A stretch of 8,929 nt of DNA from Caldilineaceae bacterium. GTDB taxonomy: Bacteria > Chloroflexota > Anaerolineae > Caldilineales > Caldilineaceae. The stretch lies in NCBI GenBank assembly GCA_012032975.1, contig JAAUPU010000071.1, positions 1 to 8,929 on the forward strand, written 5' to 3'. Position 1 is the stretch's first letter. Each line of letters begins with the position of its first letter. This document shows positions 1-7,443 of the stretch, piece after piece. The position numbers and the translations under genes were made by a program. The notes under the pieces are model-generated. The model was given only the letters and a program-made list of their open reading frames with translations, made no database searches and had not been told where the DNA came from.

Positions 1-47
1 GTCGTTTGGGTCTCCACACTGTCTGCCCAAAGCTGACGTTTATATGA
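1..47 (+). other. Possible 3' end of an upstream gene
   Basis: These bases precede the first clear gene. In the third frame they read as 14 codons followed by TGA at 45-47, which overlaps the ATG at 44 in an ATGA arrangement like the one seen at 7076-7079. This would fit the tail of another operon gene, but 14 residues carry no recognisable motif. The first frame also ends in a stop, at 34-36, so the choice is uncertain. No promoter-like boxes or strong Shine-Dalgarno sequence are visible. Confidence 0.2.
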
Positions 48-424
48 GAACTCTTACCCGCCGTTCGCTGCTCTATACACTCGCCGTTGCCCTCCTCGCC
101 CACCTGTTGATCCTGCTGCCACTGTTCGATCTGATCCAGGCTGTGGCCGTCCTGCTCCTGGCCGGGCTGATTCCAGGCATCCTGCTGGTCGATCTGCTGG
201 TCGGGCAGGGCGCTGCACCGCCCACGTTTTGGGAACGAATTCTCTATTCTGTCGGCGCGGGCTATGCGCTGCTGGTGGCGGTGATGCTGCTGGTGAGCTA
301 TCTGCCCGGCGGCGCGACGACGGGGCTGACCCTGCTGGCATTCGACGCGGTGACGCTGCTCCTGGCCGGGTTGCTCTGGTGGCGAATGGGTCGCGGCGTC
401 TCCCGCGGATCGGGAAATGCTTGA
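44..424 (+). CDS. Small four-helix membrane protein, possibly the N-terminal part of the following glycosyltransferase
   Basis: The 126-residue product is almost entirely hydrophobic. Probable membrane helices lie at about residues 9-28, 30-52, 65-87 and 91-113, with a short basic N-terminus (RTLTRR) and a basic, glycine-rich tail. No catalytic motif is visible, and I cannot assign a named family or function. The ATG at 44 is the first start in this frame and sits directly before the first helix; no convincing ribosome binding site precedes it. The stop overlaps the next start by 8 bp. An alternative is that this is the N-terminal membrane region of gene 2: removing one A from the AA at 385-386 would join both into a single 855-residue frame with a hydrophilic linker (WVAASPADRE...). 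The frame-0 sequence between 384 and 417 contains no stop, so this is possible. Real coding sequence is likely; independence as a gene is uncertain. Confidence 0.7.
   Translation: MRTLTRRSLLYTLAVALLAHLLILLPLFDLIQAVAVLLLAGLIPGILLVDLLVGQGAAPPTFWERILYSVGAGYALLVAVMLLVSYLPGGATTGLTLLAFDAVTLLLAGLLWWRMGRGVSRGSGNA
385..386 (+). other. Possible frameshift joining genes 1 and 2
   Basis: Gene 1 reads W-W-R-M-G-R across this point. If one of the two A residues here were an extra base, the frame would pass into that of gene 2 as W-W-R-W-V-A-A-S-P-A-D-R-E and continue through the annotated ATG at 417. The resulting linker is hydrophilic and stop-free. This rests only on reading-frame logic and on the presence of other single-base errors in the window. 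The 8 bp gene overlap is an equally ordinary explanation. Confidence 0.35.
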
Positions 425-2612
425 CGATGGCGTCGCGGCTGCAAACCGGCGTTGGCTGATCGCGGGCTTGCTCTCGCTGCTTCTGATCGGCGCGTTCTTT
501 CGCTTTACAAATCTGGGCTACGCTGAATTTCAGGGCGACGAGGCGCGCGCGGCCCTGCGCGCTGCGGCCGTGATCCAGGGCTACGAAGATGTGTTGCTGA
601 TCCACAAAAGGGCCGACCGAGATCCTGTTGCCGACCACGCTCTACGCGCTGACCGGCCACTTGACCGAGACCACGGCGCGCTTGCCCTTTGCGCTGGCCA
701 ACTTGACCGCGTTGTTTGCCGTCTTTCTGCTGGGTTGGCGGCTGCTCGGCCCCATCGCGGGCTGGTCTGCCGCGCTGCTGCTGGCGCTGGATGGCTACTT
801 CATCGGCTTCTCGCGCATCGTGCAATATCAGAGCATCATCTTTCTGACCTCGGCGCTGGTCGTGTTGATCCTCTACCGGCTCTATCGACAGCCGCGCGGC
901 CTGATGCCCTATCTGACGCTGGCCTCGATCTTTCTGGCCACCGGGCTGCTCTCCCACTACGAGGCCGCGCAGGTCGTCGTGCCGCCTTCTTTCTGGCCGC
1001 AGCCATCGGCTGGCAGCGCAAGGTAAGCTGGTCGCGACTGCTGATCGCGCTGGCGGTGGCTGGCGCCGTCGGGGTCGCTCTGCTGGCGGTCTTCTACATT
1101 CCCTTCGTGCTGCACCCCCACTTCAGCGCGACCTACACCTATCTGGTCGACCGGCGTATCGGAGGCAGTTTTCCCTACAACAACCTGGCCGATTTCGCCC
1201 TGCGCACCACCATCTACAACACCAGCTATCAGTTCGGGCTGGTGCTGCTCTTGACGCTGGCCGCGCTGACCCTGGCCTATCGACGCGGACTCGGTCGCGT
1301 ATGGGGCACGGTCGTCGGCGTGGGGCTGATCGGCTTCATGGCGATGACGGTCTGGCGCGCCGAGTGGCTGCGTTTTGGCGAGACCGACTATCTCTTTGCG
1401 CCGATCCTGTTGGCGATTGTGGTGATCTGGATTTTGCCCAAGATCAGCGTCGAGGAGCGGATGTTGTGGCTCTGGTTTGCGCCGCCTTTCTTTCTGTCGC
1501 TTTATCTCCTGCGCGACCCCAACTCCCATTTCTATATTTTCTACACGCCGTGGATGTTGCTCGCGGGGCTGGCATTTGCCAACGCCTGGCGCTGGCTGGA
1601 AAGACGAATCGGAACAGGGGTCGTGGCTGTAGGCGTGGCAGGCGCGGCGGCGTTGATCGCGCTCTTCGCCTTCTATGCGGTCAATATCTTTATCCGCCAC
1701 GATGTCGAAGTGGTGCGCAACTGGGAGACACAGGATGTCATGCCGGCCTGGCTGGTCAGCACGCCGACCACGGGAAATCCCATCTTTGGCGTGCCCCATC
1801 GCAGCGGCTGGAAGGCGGTCGGCGCGCTCTTCGACGACGGTTTGGTTTCGGGCAGCTATGCCGCCAATGTGCGCCAGTGGATCGGCGACTGGTATACACG
1901 CGGTGGCGTCTATTGCGAAGACGCGCCGGAGATCGTCATCCTGGAACTTCTCGAACGCGAGGAAGAACAAGCCGAACTGGTCGAGGCGATGGGCGGCGAC
2001 TATGGACTGGCTGCTGTCGTCCAGGTCGATGGTGAGCCGCGCATCCATCTCTATCAACGCGGCATGGTGGACCATCCCGTAACGATCTCTGCCGATGAAT
2101 ATAGTGCCCGCTTTGACCGCACGATGGCGGATGCAGACTTCCCGATCCTGCTGCCAGATGTGGCTCCGCAGACGACCGGGTTGAACATTCGTTTCGGAGA
2201 GAGCCTTGCACTTGCGGGCTATCGGCTGGCCGAGTCTGAAGTTGCACGTGGGCAGGCATTGGACCTGGTGCTTGTCTGGCAGGTGATCGCACCGGTTTCC
2301 ACAGACTACACACTCTTTGCCCAGATTCTGGGGCCAGAAGCGCGCAAGTTCGGTCAACTCGACACGACGCTGGATTGCAATTCCAAGCCGACATCTGACT
2401 GGCAAGTCGGCGATAGGGTCGTCGGCCATTACCGCATCCCCGTTTTCCAAAATGGAGAGTCGGGCGTTTACCCGTTGTGGATTGGCCTCTATGACAATCT
2501 GGTTCGGGAGCGTCTGCACATTGTGGATGGGGACGGCAACGACGTAGGCGATGCGGTGAAGCTGGCATCCATCACGGTGACAGAGGAACGTGGCCATGCT
2601 TCAGATGACTGA
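417..2612 (+). CDS. GT39-type (ArnT/PMT-like) membrane glycosyltransferase, with two compensating internal frameshifts
   Basis: The ORF gives 731 residues. After one helix (about 13-30) comes the first outer loop with FQGDEA; D41/E42 match the acidic pair that GT-C enzymes use to bind the metal or activate the acceptor. Residues 65-189 of the plain translation are Arg/Ala/Asp-rich nonsense. The correct protein there is in another frame (609-984) and reads K-G-P-T-E-I-L-L-P, then membrane helices, then [10 protein letters not shown] and LLSHYEA, all family-like. The original frame resumes near 984 with further helices, [14 protein letters not shown], and the last helix ending near residue 427. 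An outer soluble region follows ([15 protein letters not shown]), then a C-terminal beta-sandwich-like domain at about 592-731 starting [11 protein letters not shown]. Expected role: transfer of a sugar from a polyprenyl-phosphate donor on the outer membrane face; substrate unknown. The stop overlaps gene 3 by 17 bp. Family placement is strong; the two frameshifts are well supported by motif continuity. Confidence 0.88.
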   Translation: MLDDGVAAANRRWLIAGLLSLLLIGAFFRFTNLGYAEFQGDEARAALRAAAVIQGYEDVLLIHKRADRDPVADHALRADRPLDRDHGALALCAGQLDRVVCRLSAGLAAARPHRGLVCRAAAGAGWLLHRLLAHRAISEHHLSDLGAGRVDPLPALSTAARPDALSDAGLDLSGHRAALPLRGRAGRRAAFFLAAAIGWQRKVSWSRLLIALAVAGAVGVALLAVFYIPFVLHPHFSATYTYLVDRRIGGSFPYNNLADFALRTTIYNTSYQFGLVLLLTLAALTLAYRRGLGRVWGTVVGVGLIGFMAMTVWRAEWLRFGETDYLFAPILLAIVVIWILPKISVEERMLWLWFAPPFFLSLYLLRDPNSHFYIFYTPWMLLAGLAFANAWRWLERRIGTGVVAVGVAGAAALIALFAFYAVNIFIRHDVEVVRNWETQDVMPAWLVSTPTTGNPIFGVPHRSGWKAVGALFDDGLVSGSYAANVRQWIGDWYTRGGVYCEDAPEIVILELLEREEEQAELVEAMGGDYGLAAVVQVDGEPRIHLYQRGMVDHPVTISADEYSARFDRTMADADFPILLPDVAPQTTGLNIRFGESLALAGYRLAESEVARGQALDLVLVWQVIAPVSTDYTLFAQILGPEARKFGQLDTTLDCNSKPTSDWQVGDRVVGHYRIPVFQNGESGVYPLWIGLYDNLVRERLHIVDGDGNDVGDAVKLASITVTEERGHASDD
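606..609 (+). other. Frameshift 1 in gene 2 (A4 run)
   Basis: The frame from 417 reads ...L-L-I-H-K up to the AAAA run, after which the plausible protein moves to the frame starting G-P-T-E-I-L-L-P at 610. One extra A (giving H-K-G-P) or two missing A residues (giving H-K-K-G-P, which I recall as common in this family) explains it. The original frame downstream has no hydrophobic segments, whereas the new frame encodes clean membrane helices. Confidence 0.85.
981..986 (+). other. Frameshift 2 in gene 2 (one base missing)
   Basis: The shifted frame reads [13 protein letters not shown] and would stop at 1024-1026. The frame of 417 resumes at 984 with [13 protein letters not shown], completing the same membrane helix. 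A single missing base around the CCGCC at 982-986 restores continuity and cancels the extra base at 606-609, so total ORF length is unchanged. Confidence 0.83.
2582..2587 (+). promoter_or_regulatory. Ribosome binding site for gene 3
   Basis: AGAGGA lies within the last codons of gene 2, with 8 bases between it and the ATG at 2596. Spacing to the alternative GTG at 2590 is only 2 bases, and to the ATG at 2605 it is 17, so this site favours 2596 as the start. Confidence 0.55.
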
Positions 2613-3720
2613 GTCGCGCTGGCGCTGGTCGCGTGGCTGGCTCCTTCTGCTCGTTGTGATGGTCGCCATCATCCTGCGCTTCTGGCAGATCAATAGCCTG
2701 CCGCCCGGCTTCCACGACGACGAAAGCTTCGAGGGACTGGAGGCGCTGCGTATCCTCAACAACCCTGAGTATCGCCCCATTTTTCTGACCGGAAGCTCGG
2801 GTGTGCCACCAGCCAATATCTACGCCAACGTGGTGATGTTCCGACTCTTCCAGCTTTTTGGCGGTGAGCCGGGTCCGTTGGCCATGCGTGTGACCGCGGC
2901 ACTCTTTGGTGTGTTGAGCGTGGCGGTTCTCTTCGGTCTGGGCCGCGAGATGACTTTTCAAGCCCAGGCACGCGCGCGACTTTCGGCGGCTTTTCCCCTC
3001 TTTGCTGCGGCTGCGCTGACCATTCTGCGCTGGCACGTCCACTTCAGCCGCATCGGTATCGAGCCGATTCTGGTGCCGCTGCTCTGGGCGATGGCGTTGT
3101 GGCTGCTCTTTCGTGGTTGGCGCACCGGCGATTGGATCAGCTTTGCGGCTTCTGGGGTCGCAGCCGCGGCTACTATCTACACTTATCAGGCGGCCTGGAT
3201 CATTCCGCTGATCCTCGTCTTGGTCACGCTTCATCTGATGATCCGTGACCGCGTTTGGCGTCGTCCGCAAGGGGCCGCACCACTGGAAACAGATGGCGTA
3301 CTGCAAACCCGGCGATTGCGGGGTGTGTTGCTCGCTGCGATGACGGGATTCATCCTTCTAACCCCGTTGCTACTCTTTTTCTGGGACAATTGGGATCTGC
3401 TGGCTGCGCGCCCGGATCAGGTATTGGTCGTGGCCAAAGGAGGTCGCAGTGCGGCAGCTCGAATTCTGGACAATGGCTGGAGCATGGTCAAGATGTTCGG
3501 CCCATTGGGCGCACCCGGTGACGACAACCTGCGTCGTAACATTCCCGGCGCGGCTGTACTCGATTTCTGGCTGGCGATTCCTTTCTATCTTGGCCTTCTG
3601 GTTGCCGTCTGGCGTTTCCGTTTTCCGGTCTATGCCGCGGTCTTGCTCTCGCTGGTCGGCCTGGCGCTGCCCGGCGTGGTGAGCACCAGCGCGCCCATTT
3701 CCATCGCAGCCTGGGCTTGA
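2596..3720 (+). CDS. GT39-type membrane glycosyltransferase, N-terminal fragment of a frameshifted gene
   Basis: This is the first and largest part of one gene running to 4648, which would give 684 residues once two missing bases are restored. From ATG 2596 there is a helix (about 15-29), then the outer loop PPGFHDDESFEGLEAL with the acidic cluster D41-D42-E43, the GT-C catalytic-loop position. Further family-like strings follow: LRWHVHFSRIGIEPIL, IYTYQAAW, GDDNLRRNIPG and LALPGVVSTSAP, interleaved with about eight hydrophobic helices. The fragment ends at an artefactual TGA (3718-3720). Restoring a C in the run at 3694-3696 gives APHFHRSLG, a family-like motif that leads into the next fragment. 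A GTG at 2590 is a possible earlier start, but the AGAGGA spacing favours 2596. The gene overlaps gene 2 by 17 bp. Expected role: sugar transfer from a lipid-linked donor at the outer membrane face. Confidence 0.85.
   Translation: MLQMTESRWRWSRGWLLLLVVMVAIILRFWQINSLPPGFHDDESFEGLEALRILNNPEYRPIFLTGSSGVPPANIYANVVMFRLFQLFGGEPGPLAMRVTAALFGVLSVAVLFGLGREMTFQAQARARLSAAFPLFAAAALTILRWHVHFSRIGIEPILVPLLWAMALWLLFRGWRTGDWISFAASGVAAAATIYTYQAAWIIPLILVLVTLHLMIRDRVWRRPQGAAPLETDGVLQTRRLRGVLLAAMTGFILLTPLLLFFWDNWDLLAARPDQVLVVAKGGRSAAARILDNGWSMVKMFGPLGAPGDDNLRRNIPGAAVLDFWLAIPFYLGLLVAVWRFRFPVYAAVLLSLVGLALPGVVSTSAPISIAAWA
3694..3696 (+). other. Frameshift 1 in gene 3 (CCC, probably CCCC)
   Basis: Adding one C changes A-P-I-S-I-A-A-W-A-stop into A-P-H-F-H-R-S-L-G-L-T-G-P-I-A. 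The latter resembles the APHF-R-ALG string I recall at this place in the family, and it flows directly into the open frame at 3717. Confidence 0.87.
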
Positions 3721-4100
3721 CCGGGCCGATTGCGGTGTTGTGTGCGTTCGGCCTGGACACGGTGTGGCAATGGCGACCTCTGCGCGGCGAATGGACGCGC
3801 TGGGCCGCGGTGCTTATCCTGATCGGCGCCACCTTCAGCACGGCGCAGAATTACTTCGTGCGCTGGGCAGCCTATCCGGGCCTCTTCTACTCGCTCGATG
3901 TCGGTTACTGGCAGCTGAGCCAGGCCATGGCCGAACTGCCAGCCGATGCACCCGTCTATCTGACGCCGCGCCACAAACCCCACCCGACGCTCATCTTTGC
4001 GCCAGAAGCCAACGGCCGGCCCGGGCGATCTTCTTCGATGGACGCCGCGCGTTTCCGCTCACCGCTGGCTCGAATGCGATGCCGGAATATTACGTGGTGA
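3717..4100 (+). CDS. GT39-type glycosyltransferase, middle fragment of gene 3
   Basis: This is the middle of the gene that begins at 2596, not an independent gene. The useful reading runs from about 3699 to 4021. It holds a membrane helix (GPIAVLCAFGLDTVW), a second helix (WAAVLILIGATFS), then the outer segment AQNYFVRWAAYPGLFYSLDVGYW and PVYLTPRHKPHPTLIFAP. These follow naturally from the N-terminal fragment. The TTG at 3717 is an internal codon rather than a true start. From about 4022 the frame is wrong: the last 26 residues or so up to the TGA at 4098-4100 are nonsense, while the neighbouring frame continues with RAIFFDGRRAFPL. Confidence 0.72.
   Translation: MTGPIAVLCAFGLDTVWQWRPLRGEWTRWAAVLILIGATFSTAQNYFVRWAAYPGLFYSLDVGYWQLSQAMAELPADAPVYLTPRHKPHPTLIFAPEANGRPGRSSSMDAARFRSPLARMRCRNITW
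4017..4024 (+). other. Frameshift 2 in gene 3 (one base missing)
   Basis: The middle fragment reads I-F-A-P-E-A-N-G-R-P, and the continuing protein R-A-I-F-F-D-G-R-R-A-F-P-L starts in another frame at 4022. One missing base in CGGCCCGGG, most simply a C run shortened from four to three, joins them. Confidence 0.83.
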
Positions 4101-4648
4101 TCGGCCACGACGACCCCCGTTCGGATCTGCTGCTGCCTGAACTCTTTCCGAATGCCACGGTCCAGCAAGAATTTCAGGATTTCGATGGCCAGCCCTATGC
4201 GCGCATCTACGTGCGCCCGGCTGAAAGTCAACCTGACCGCGCTCCGCAACATCTTCTGGAGACCGAGCTTGGCGACGGTATCTCGCTGATCGGTTTCGAC
4301 GTGCAGCCAGATACGCTGACGCCCGGCGCCGATCTTTATCTACAGCTATACTGGCAGACTAACAGGCAACCGACCGCCGATTGGACCGTCTTCACCCACG
4401 TGCTCGGCCAGGACGCGGCCGGCAATCCGGTCTTGGTGGCCGGCAAGGACAGCCCCCCAGGTGAGGGCAGCCTGGTCACGACCCGCTGGCAAGCGGGCTG
4501 GCAGGTGCTGGACGAATACAAGATCGCGCTGCCTGCCGATCTCCTGCCAGGCGAATATGCGCTTGAGATTGGCCTCTATCAACATGATGGCCCTCGGCTC
4601 CCCGCGCAGGGCAGTGGACTGAACCTGGGCAAAATACAGATTGAATAG
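4022..4648 (+). CDS. GT39-type glycosyltransferase, C-terminal fragment of gene 3 with beta-sandwich-like domain
   Basis: This is the C-terminal third of the gene beginning at 2596. The frame is open from further upstream (an apparent start lies at 3740), but before 4022 it is out of frame. The true reading starts RAIFFDGRRAFPL and contains MPEYYVVIGHDDP and an outer, non-membrane region. A sandwich-like domain follows at about residues 555-684 of the reconstructed protein. It begins LGDGISLIGFDVQP, continues LYLQLYWQ, DWTVFTHVLG, DSPPGEG, W-Q-A-G-W-Q-V-L-D-E-Y and LLPGEYALEIGLYQ, and ends at a TAG shared with the start of gene 4. The same W..G...D.Y...PG.Y.L..GLY pattern recurs in genes 2 and 4 and begins in gene 5. 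The domain is expected outside the membrane. A role in acceptor or glycan binding is only a guess. Confidence 0.82.
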   Translation, partial: RAIFFDGRRAFPLTAGSNAMPEYYVVIGHDDPRSDLLLPELFPNATVQQEFQDFDGQPYARIYVRPAESQPDRAPQHLLETELGDGISLIGFDVQPDTLTPGADLYLQLYWQTNRQPTADWTVFTHVLGQDAAGNPVLVAGKDSPPGEGSLVTTRWQAGWQVLDEYKIALPADLLPGEYALEIGLYQHDGPRLPAQGSGLNLGKIQIE

Positions 4649-7079
4649 CGACTCCCCCGGTCTGTCCGCCGCCCCACGCGCCCTCCTCGTATTGACAGTT
4701 GGCTCTGTCATCTATCTGGCCGCGCCCTACCTGCTCTTTTTTTTGGGCTGGCTGGATAATCTCTGGGCGGCCCTTTTTTCCCTCTTGCTCGTCGTGGCCT
4801 TCGCAGCATCCACGCTCGATTCTCGTCGCTCGCTTGGGGAATCCAACCCCATTGAGCTTGGGGACCGTGGATTGTTGACCTGGCGCGGCTATCTATGGGT
4901 ACTCGTGGTCGCTGCCGCGCTGATTCTACTATCGGGCATCGGTGGATATGGTTTCCAGGATCTGGACTGGACCAAACACAACATCGTCCTTCGCGACCTG
5001 ATCTATCGAGAATGGCCGGTGGCGTATACTTATAGTGGCGTTCCCGTGTCGCTGGTCTATTACATCGCCTATTACCTACCCGCTGCGCTGCTGGGCAAGA
5101 TGGGCGGCTGGCTCTTCGCCAACCAGATATTGGCACTCTGGAGCCTGCTCGGTTTGGCGATGGTAATGCTCTGGTTTTTGATCTTGGTAGGCCGTCGCCC
5201 CGTTTGGGCTGTGCTCTTGCTCTTTGTCTTCTTTTCGGGGCTGGACGCGGTCGGCGGTGCGTTGACCCATTCATCTCTGGGCGCATTCTGGCCAGAGGAG
5301 AGCTTCCCATCCGGTCTGACATTCTTGACCAACCTCGATAGCTGGGCAGGAAAATGGGAATTTAGCAGCATGCTCAAGCTGCTCTTCACAGTGCCGAATC
5401 AGGCGCTCTCTGGCTGGCTGGCCAGCGCGCTGCTGTTGTTCACTATCCTGAATTCCAGGTCGGCTCGCAACCTGCTCTTCGTGTGGGGCTTGACCGCGCT
5501 CTGGACCCCCTTCGTAACCTTCGGCCTGGCGCCATTTCTGGCTGCGGATCTACTGCTGTGGCGAGGGTTGTTATGGTCGCGACTTCGCCAATACTTCTCG
5601 TTCCAGAATATGGTGGGGCTTCTAATTCTTGCTCTGGTTATCGTCTACTTTGTCACCAAATTCGTCCCCATTTTCCCTGGTGCAGACATGGCGATGCGAA
5701 ACGGCTTTTTCTTTGCAGAATTGGCCAGCGCATCTGCGAAAGCGCGTTGGGCACTCATGCTGCTGCTCTTCTGGCTGCTGGAGTTTGGCCTCGTCGCCGC
5801 CCTGATCGTCCGGAGCGATGGGCTGCACACCGTAGCGGAGCGGACGCTTTTTGTCGTGGCGCTCGTCTGGCTGGTGGTGCTTCCATTTTGGGTTTTTGGA
5901 GAAGTAAACGACCTCAACATGCGCTCGTCGATCCCGTCGCTGTTTTGGGTGGCCGCACTCTCTGCCCGTAGCCTGCTCGCTCCCAATACTACCTGGCTTC
6001 AGCGCACGCTTTGGGTCGTCTTGATCTCTCTGGCTGCGATCAACCCGGCCAAAGAGCTGACCAACCATCTCTCCCAGATTGTGCAACAGGGCCAACTCCG
6101 TCATTTCAAACTTGATGAAACGGATGAGCGCACGATTGTAGCCGCCTTTCGGGCACAACCAGACCGGCTCACTCAATATGTCAGCAGCAGCGCTTCGCCC
6201 TTTTTCCTTTGGCTAACGAAGGAACGCGGCGAACCATCGACCCAACCGATCCTGTTCGATGACAGATTGGTTCTGCGCGATGTGGCGATTGCTTCGCAAC
6301 AGATCGCGCCCGGCAGCGAGACCAGTTTGGCGACGGTCTTCGAGATGTTAGACTCTTCCACGAGTAACTACAGCTTTGCGACACGCCTGATCGGTGCGGA
6401 CGGTCTGATGCTCTGGGAGCAAGAGGCATGGCCTGCCGGTCGCCCAACCAGCGGTTGGCGACTTCATCGACCCCAATTCGATACAAGAACAATCGAGGTG
6501 CCTGCCCATTCGAAGCCCGGCATCTATCGCTTGGATGCCTATATCACTGACCCGGACCGGCGCGACAAGGTCGCGGCCATCGACCTGCTCTCTGGCCAGG
6601 ACTTCGGCCAACTGGTGGCCTTGGGCTATCTGGTCGTCGGAGATCCAGATCTTGTGCCCCGCCATCCAGTTTCCGAATCAGTCTTCTTTGGTGAAGAGAT
6701 CGAGTTGCTGGGGGACAATTTGGACCTGCACGCGCGGCCGGCGCCGGGAGACACGCTATCGGTCGAACTTGTCTGGCGTGCGGCGGAGACCTCTTCTACT
6801 GAGTGGACGGCGACAGTCCAGTTGCTCGATGAAGCAGGCAGGCTGATCGCTCAACAGGATCACCCTCCCCTTGAAGGCTTTGTGCCGATGCGCCTGTGGC
6901 AACCAGGTTTTACAGCGGTTGACCGCTATGAACTTGAACTACCAACTGAACTTGAGCCGGGTTCTTATCATCTGATTGTCGCACTCTACGATGGCAATGG
7001 GCGCCGCCAAGACGTTCAAGTTGCCGGCCGCGAGCTTGGCGACACGTTTAAGATCACAGAGATCGTTGTCCCTGAATGA
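4641..7079 (+). CDS. Large multi-pass membrane protein with D-W-x-K-H-N loop and two C-terminal beta-sandwich-like domains; GT-C-like, function unknown
   Basis: The 812-residue frame is undisturbed. Helices occur at about 14-32, 34-51 and 81-99, followed by an outer loop with D109-W-T-K-H-N114 and VLRDLI. Then come the aromatic segment S-L-V-Y-Y-I-A-Y-Y-L-P (from about 137) and roughly eight more helices ending near 470. There is no D-E pair as in genes 2, 3 and 5, so this is a different scaffold. The placement of an acidic loop before an aromatic YY..YY segment recalls GT-C-like proteins, including the DUF2298/YYY type, but I do not claim membership. The outer region holds a first sandwich-like repeat (about 541-640: IAPGSETSLATVFEML, Y-S-F-A-T-R-L-I-G, PGIYRLDAY) and a second (about 682-812: FFGEEIELLGDNL, PGDTLSVELVW, PGSYHLIVALYD). 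The TTG at 4641 is the only usable start after an in-frame TGA at 4620-4622; it overlaps gene 3 by 8 bp without a clear ribosome binding site. Confidence 0.85.
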   Translation: MNSDSPGLSAAPRALLVLTVGSVIYLAAPYLLFFLGWLDNLWAALFSLLLVVAFAASTLDSRRSLGESNPIELGDRGLLTWRGYLWVLVVAAALILLSGIGGYGFQDLDWTKHNIVLRDLIYREWPVAYTYSGVPVSLVYYIAYYLPAALLGKMGGWLFANQILALWSLLGLAMVMLWFLILVGRRPVWAVLLLFVFFSGLDAVGGALTHSSLGAFWPEESFPSGLTFLTNLDSWAGKWEFSSMLKLLFTVPNQALSGWLASALLLFTILNSRSARNLLFVWGLTALWTPFVTFGLAPFLAADLLLWRGLLWSRLRQYFSFQNMVGLLILALVIVYFVTKFVPIFPGADMAMRNGFFFAELASASAKARWALMLLLFWLLEFGLVAALIVRSDGLHTVAERTLFVVALVWLVVLPFWVFGEVNDLNMRSSIPSLFWVAALSARSLLAPNTTWLQRTLWVVLISLAAINPAKELTNHLSQIVQQGQLRHFKLDETDERTIVAAFRAQPDRLTQYVSSSASPFFLWLTKERGEPSTQPILFDDRLVLRDVAIASQQIAPGSETSLATVFEMLDSSTSNYSFATRLIGADGLMLWEQEAWPAGRPTSGWRLHRPQFDTRTIEVPAHSKPGIYRLDAYITDPDRRDKVAAIDLLSGQDFGQLVALGYLVVGDPDLVPRHPVSESVFFGEEIELLGDNLDLHARPAPGDTLSVELVWRAAETSSTEWTATVQLLDEAGRLIAQQDHPPLEGFVPMRLWQPGFTAVDRYELELPTELEPGSYHLIVALYDGNGRRQDVQVAGRELGDTFKITEIVVPE

Positions 7080-7426
7080 AGAGCTCCCGCACCCGGACAT
7101 TCCTGACCTCAATACTTCTCCTGGCAGGACTCTTTGCCGCGGCCTGGATACCGCGCGCCCTTGCCCTGGACCGTTTCGTCACGCCCGACGAACCACGCTG
7201 GTTGGCTCGTTCTGCCAACTTCACCCAGGCGCTGGCGACCGGCGACCTGGCCCGCACCTATCAGATCGAACACCCCGGTGTGACCGTGATGTGGGTGGGA
7301 ATGGTTGGGTTTGTTCAGCGTTTTCCAGGCTATGCCCGGATCGCGCCAGGACAGTTTACGTGGGACCAGGGTGAGCTTGAAGCCTGGCTGGCTGAACAGC
7401 GTGGACCGACGCCCTCGAACTGCTGA
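7076..7426 (+). CDS. GT39-type membrane glycosyltransferase, N-terminal fragment of gene 5
   Basis: This begins a gene that continues past the window end; 618 codons are present once two opposite indels are corrected. ATG 7076 overlaps the gene 4 stop as ATGA, indicating translational coupling. A basic N-terminus and one helix (about 9-26) lead to the outer loop DRFVTPDEPRWLARSANF with D38/E39, the GT-C acidic pair. YQIEHPGVTVMWVG follows, with the HPGV string typical of this subfamily, and then FTWDQGELEAWLAEQRG. The frame then runs out: the last residues P-T-P-S-N-C before TGA 7424-7426 are out of frame, and the protein continues as T-D-A-L-E-L-L-T-A-A-R-G-W in the next frame. Confidence 0.83.
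   Translation: MKSSRTRTFLTSILLLAGLFAAAWIPRALALDRFVTPDEPRWLARSANFTQALATGDLARTYQIEHPGVTVMWVGMVGFVQRFPGYARIAPGQFTWDQGELEAWLAEQRGPTPSNC
7403..7413 (+). other. Frameshift 1 in gene 5 (one base missing)
   Basis: A missing base, most simply a G at 7403-7404, turns E-Q-R-G-P-T-P-S-N-C-stop into E-Q-R-G-T-D-A-L-E-L-L-T-A-A-R-G-W. This joins the HPGV-containing fragment to the membrane helices that start near 7441. The exact base cannot be fixed from the sequence alone. Confidence 0.8.
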
Positions 7427-7443
7427 CCGCGGCGCGGGGGTGG

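Noticed and set aside
1301..2035. 244-codon + strand frame inside gene 2
   Set aside because: Arg/Gly-rich shadow of the GT39 frame, with no hydrophobic segments and no motif.
957..2597. 546-codon open frame on the - strand
   Set aside because: It lies opposite gene 2, which has clear GT39 motifs. Its translation is rich in Gln, Arg, Asp and His with no recognisable domain, as expected for the antisense frame of a GC-rich gene.
3740..4021. Upstream part of the open frame that ends at 4648
   Set aside because: Only the portion from about 4022 is family-like. Before that the 3717 frame carries the real protein, so a start at 3740 is an artefact of the frameshift.
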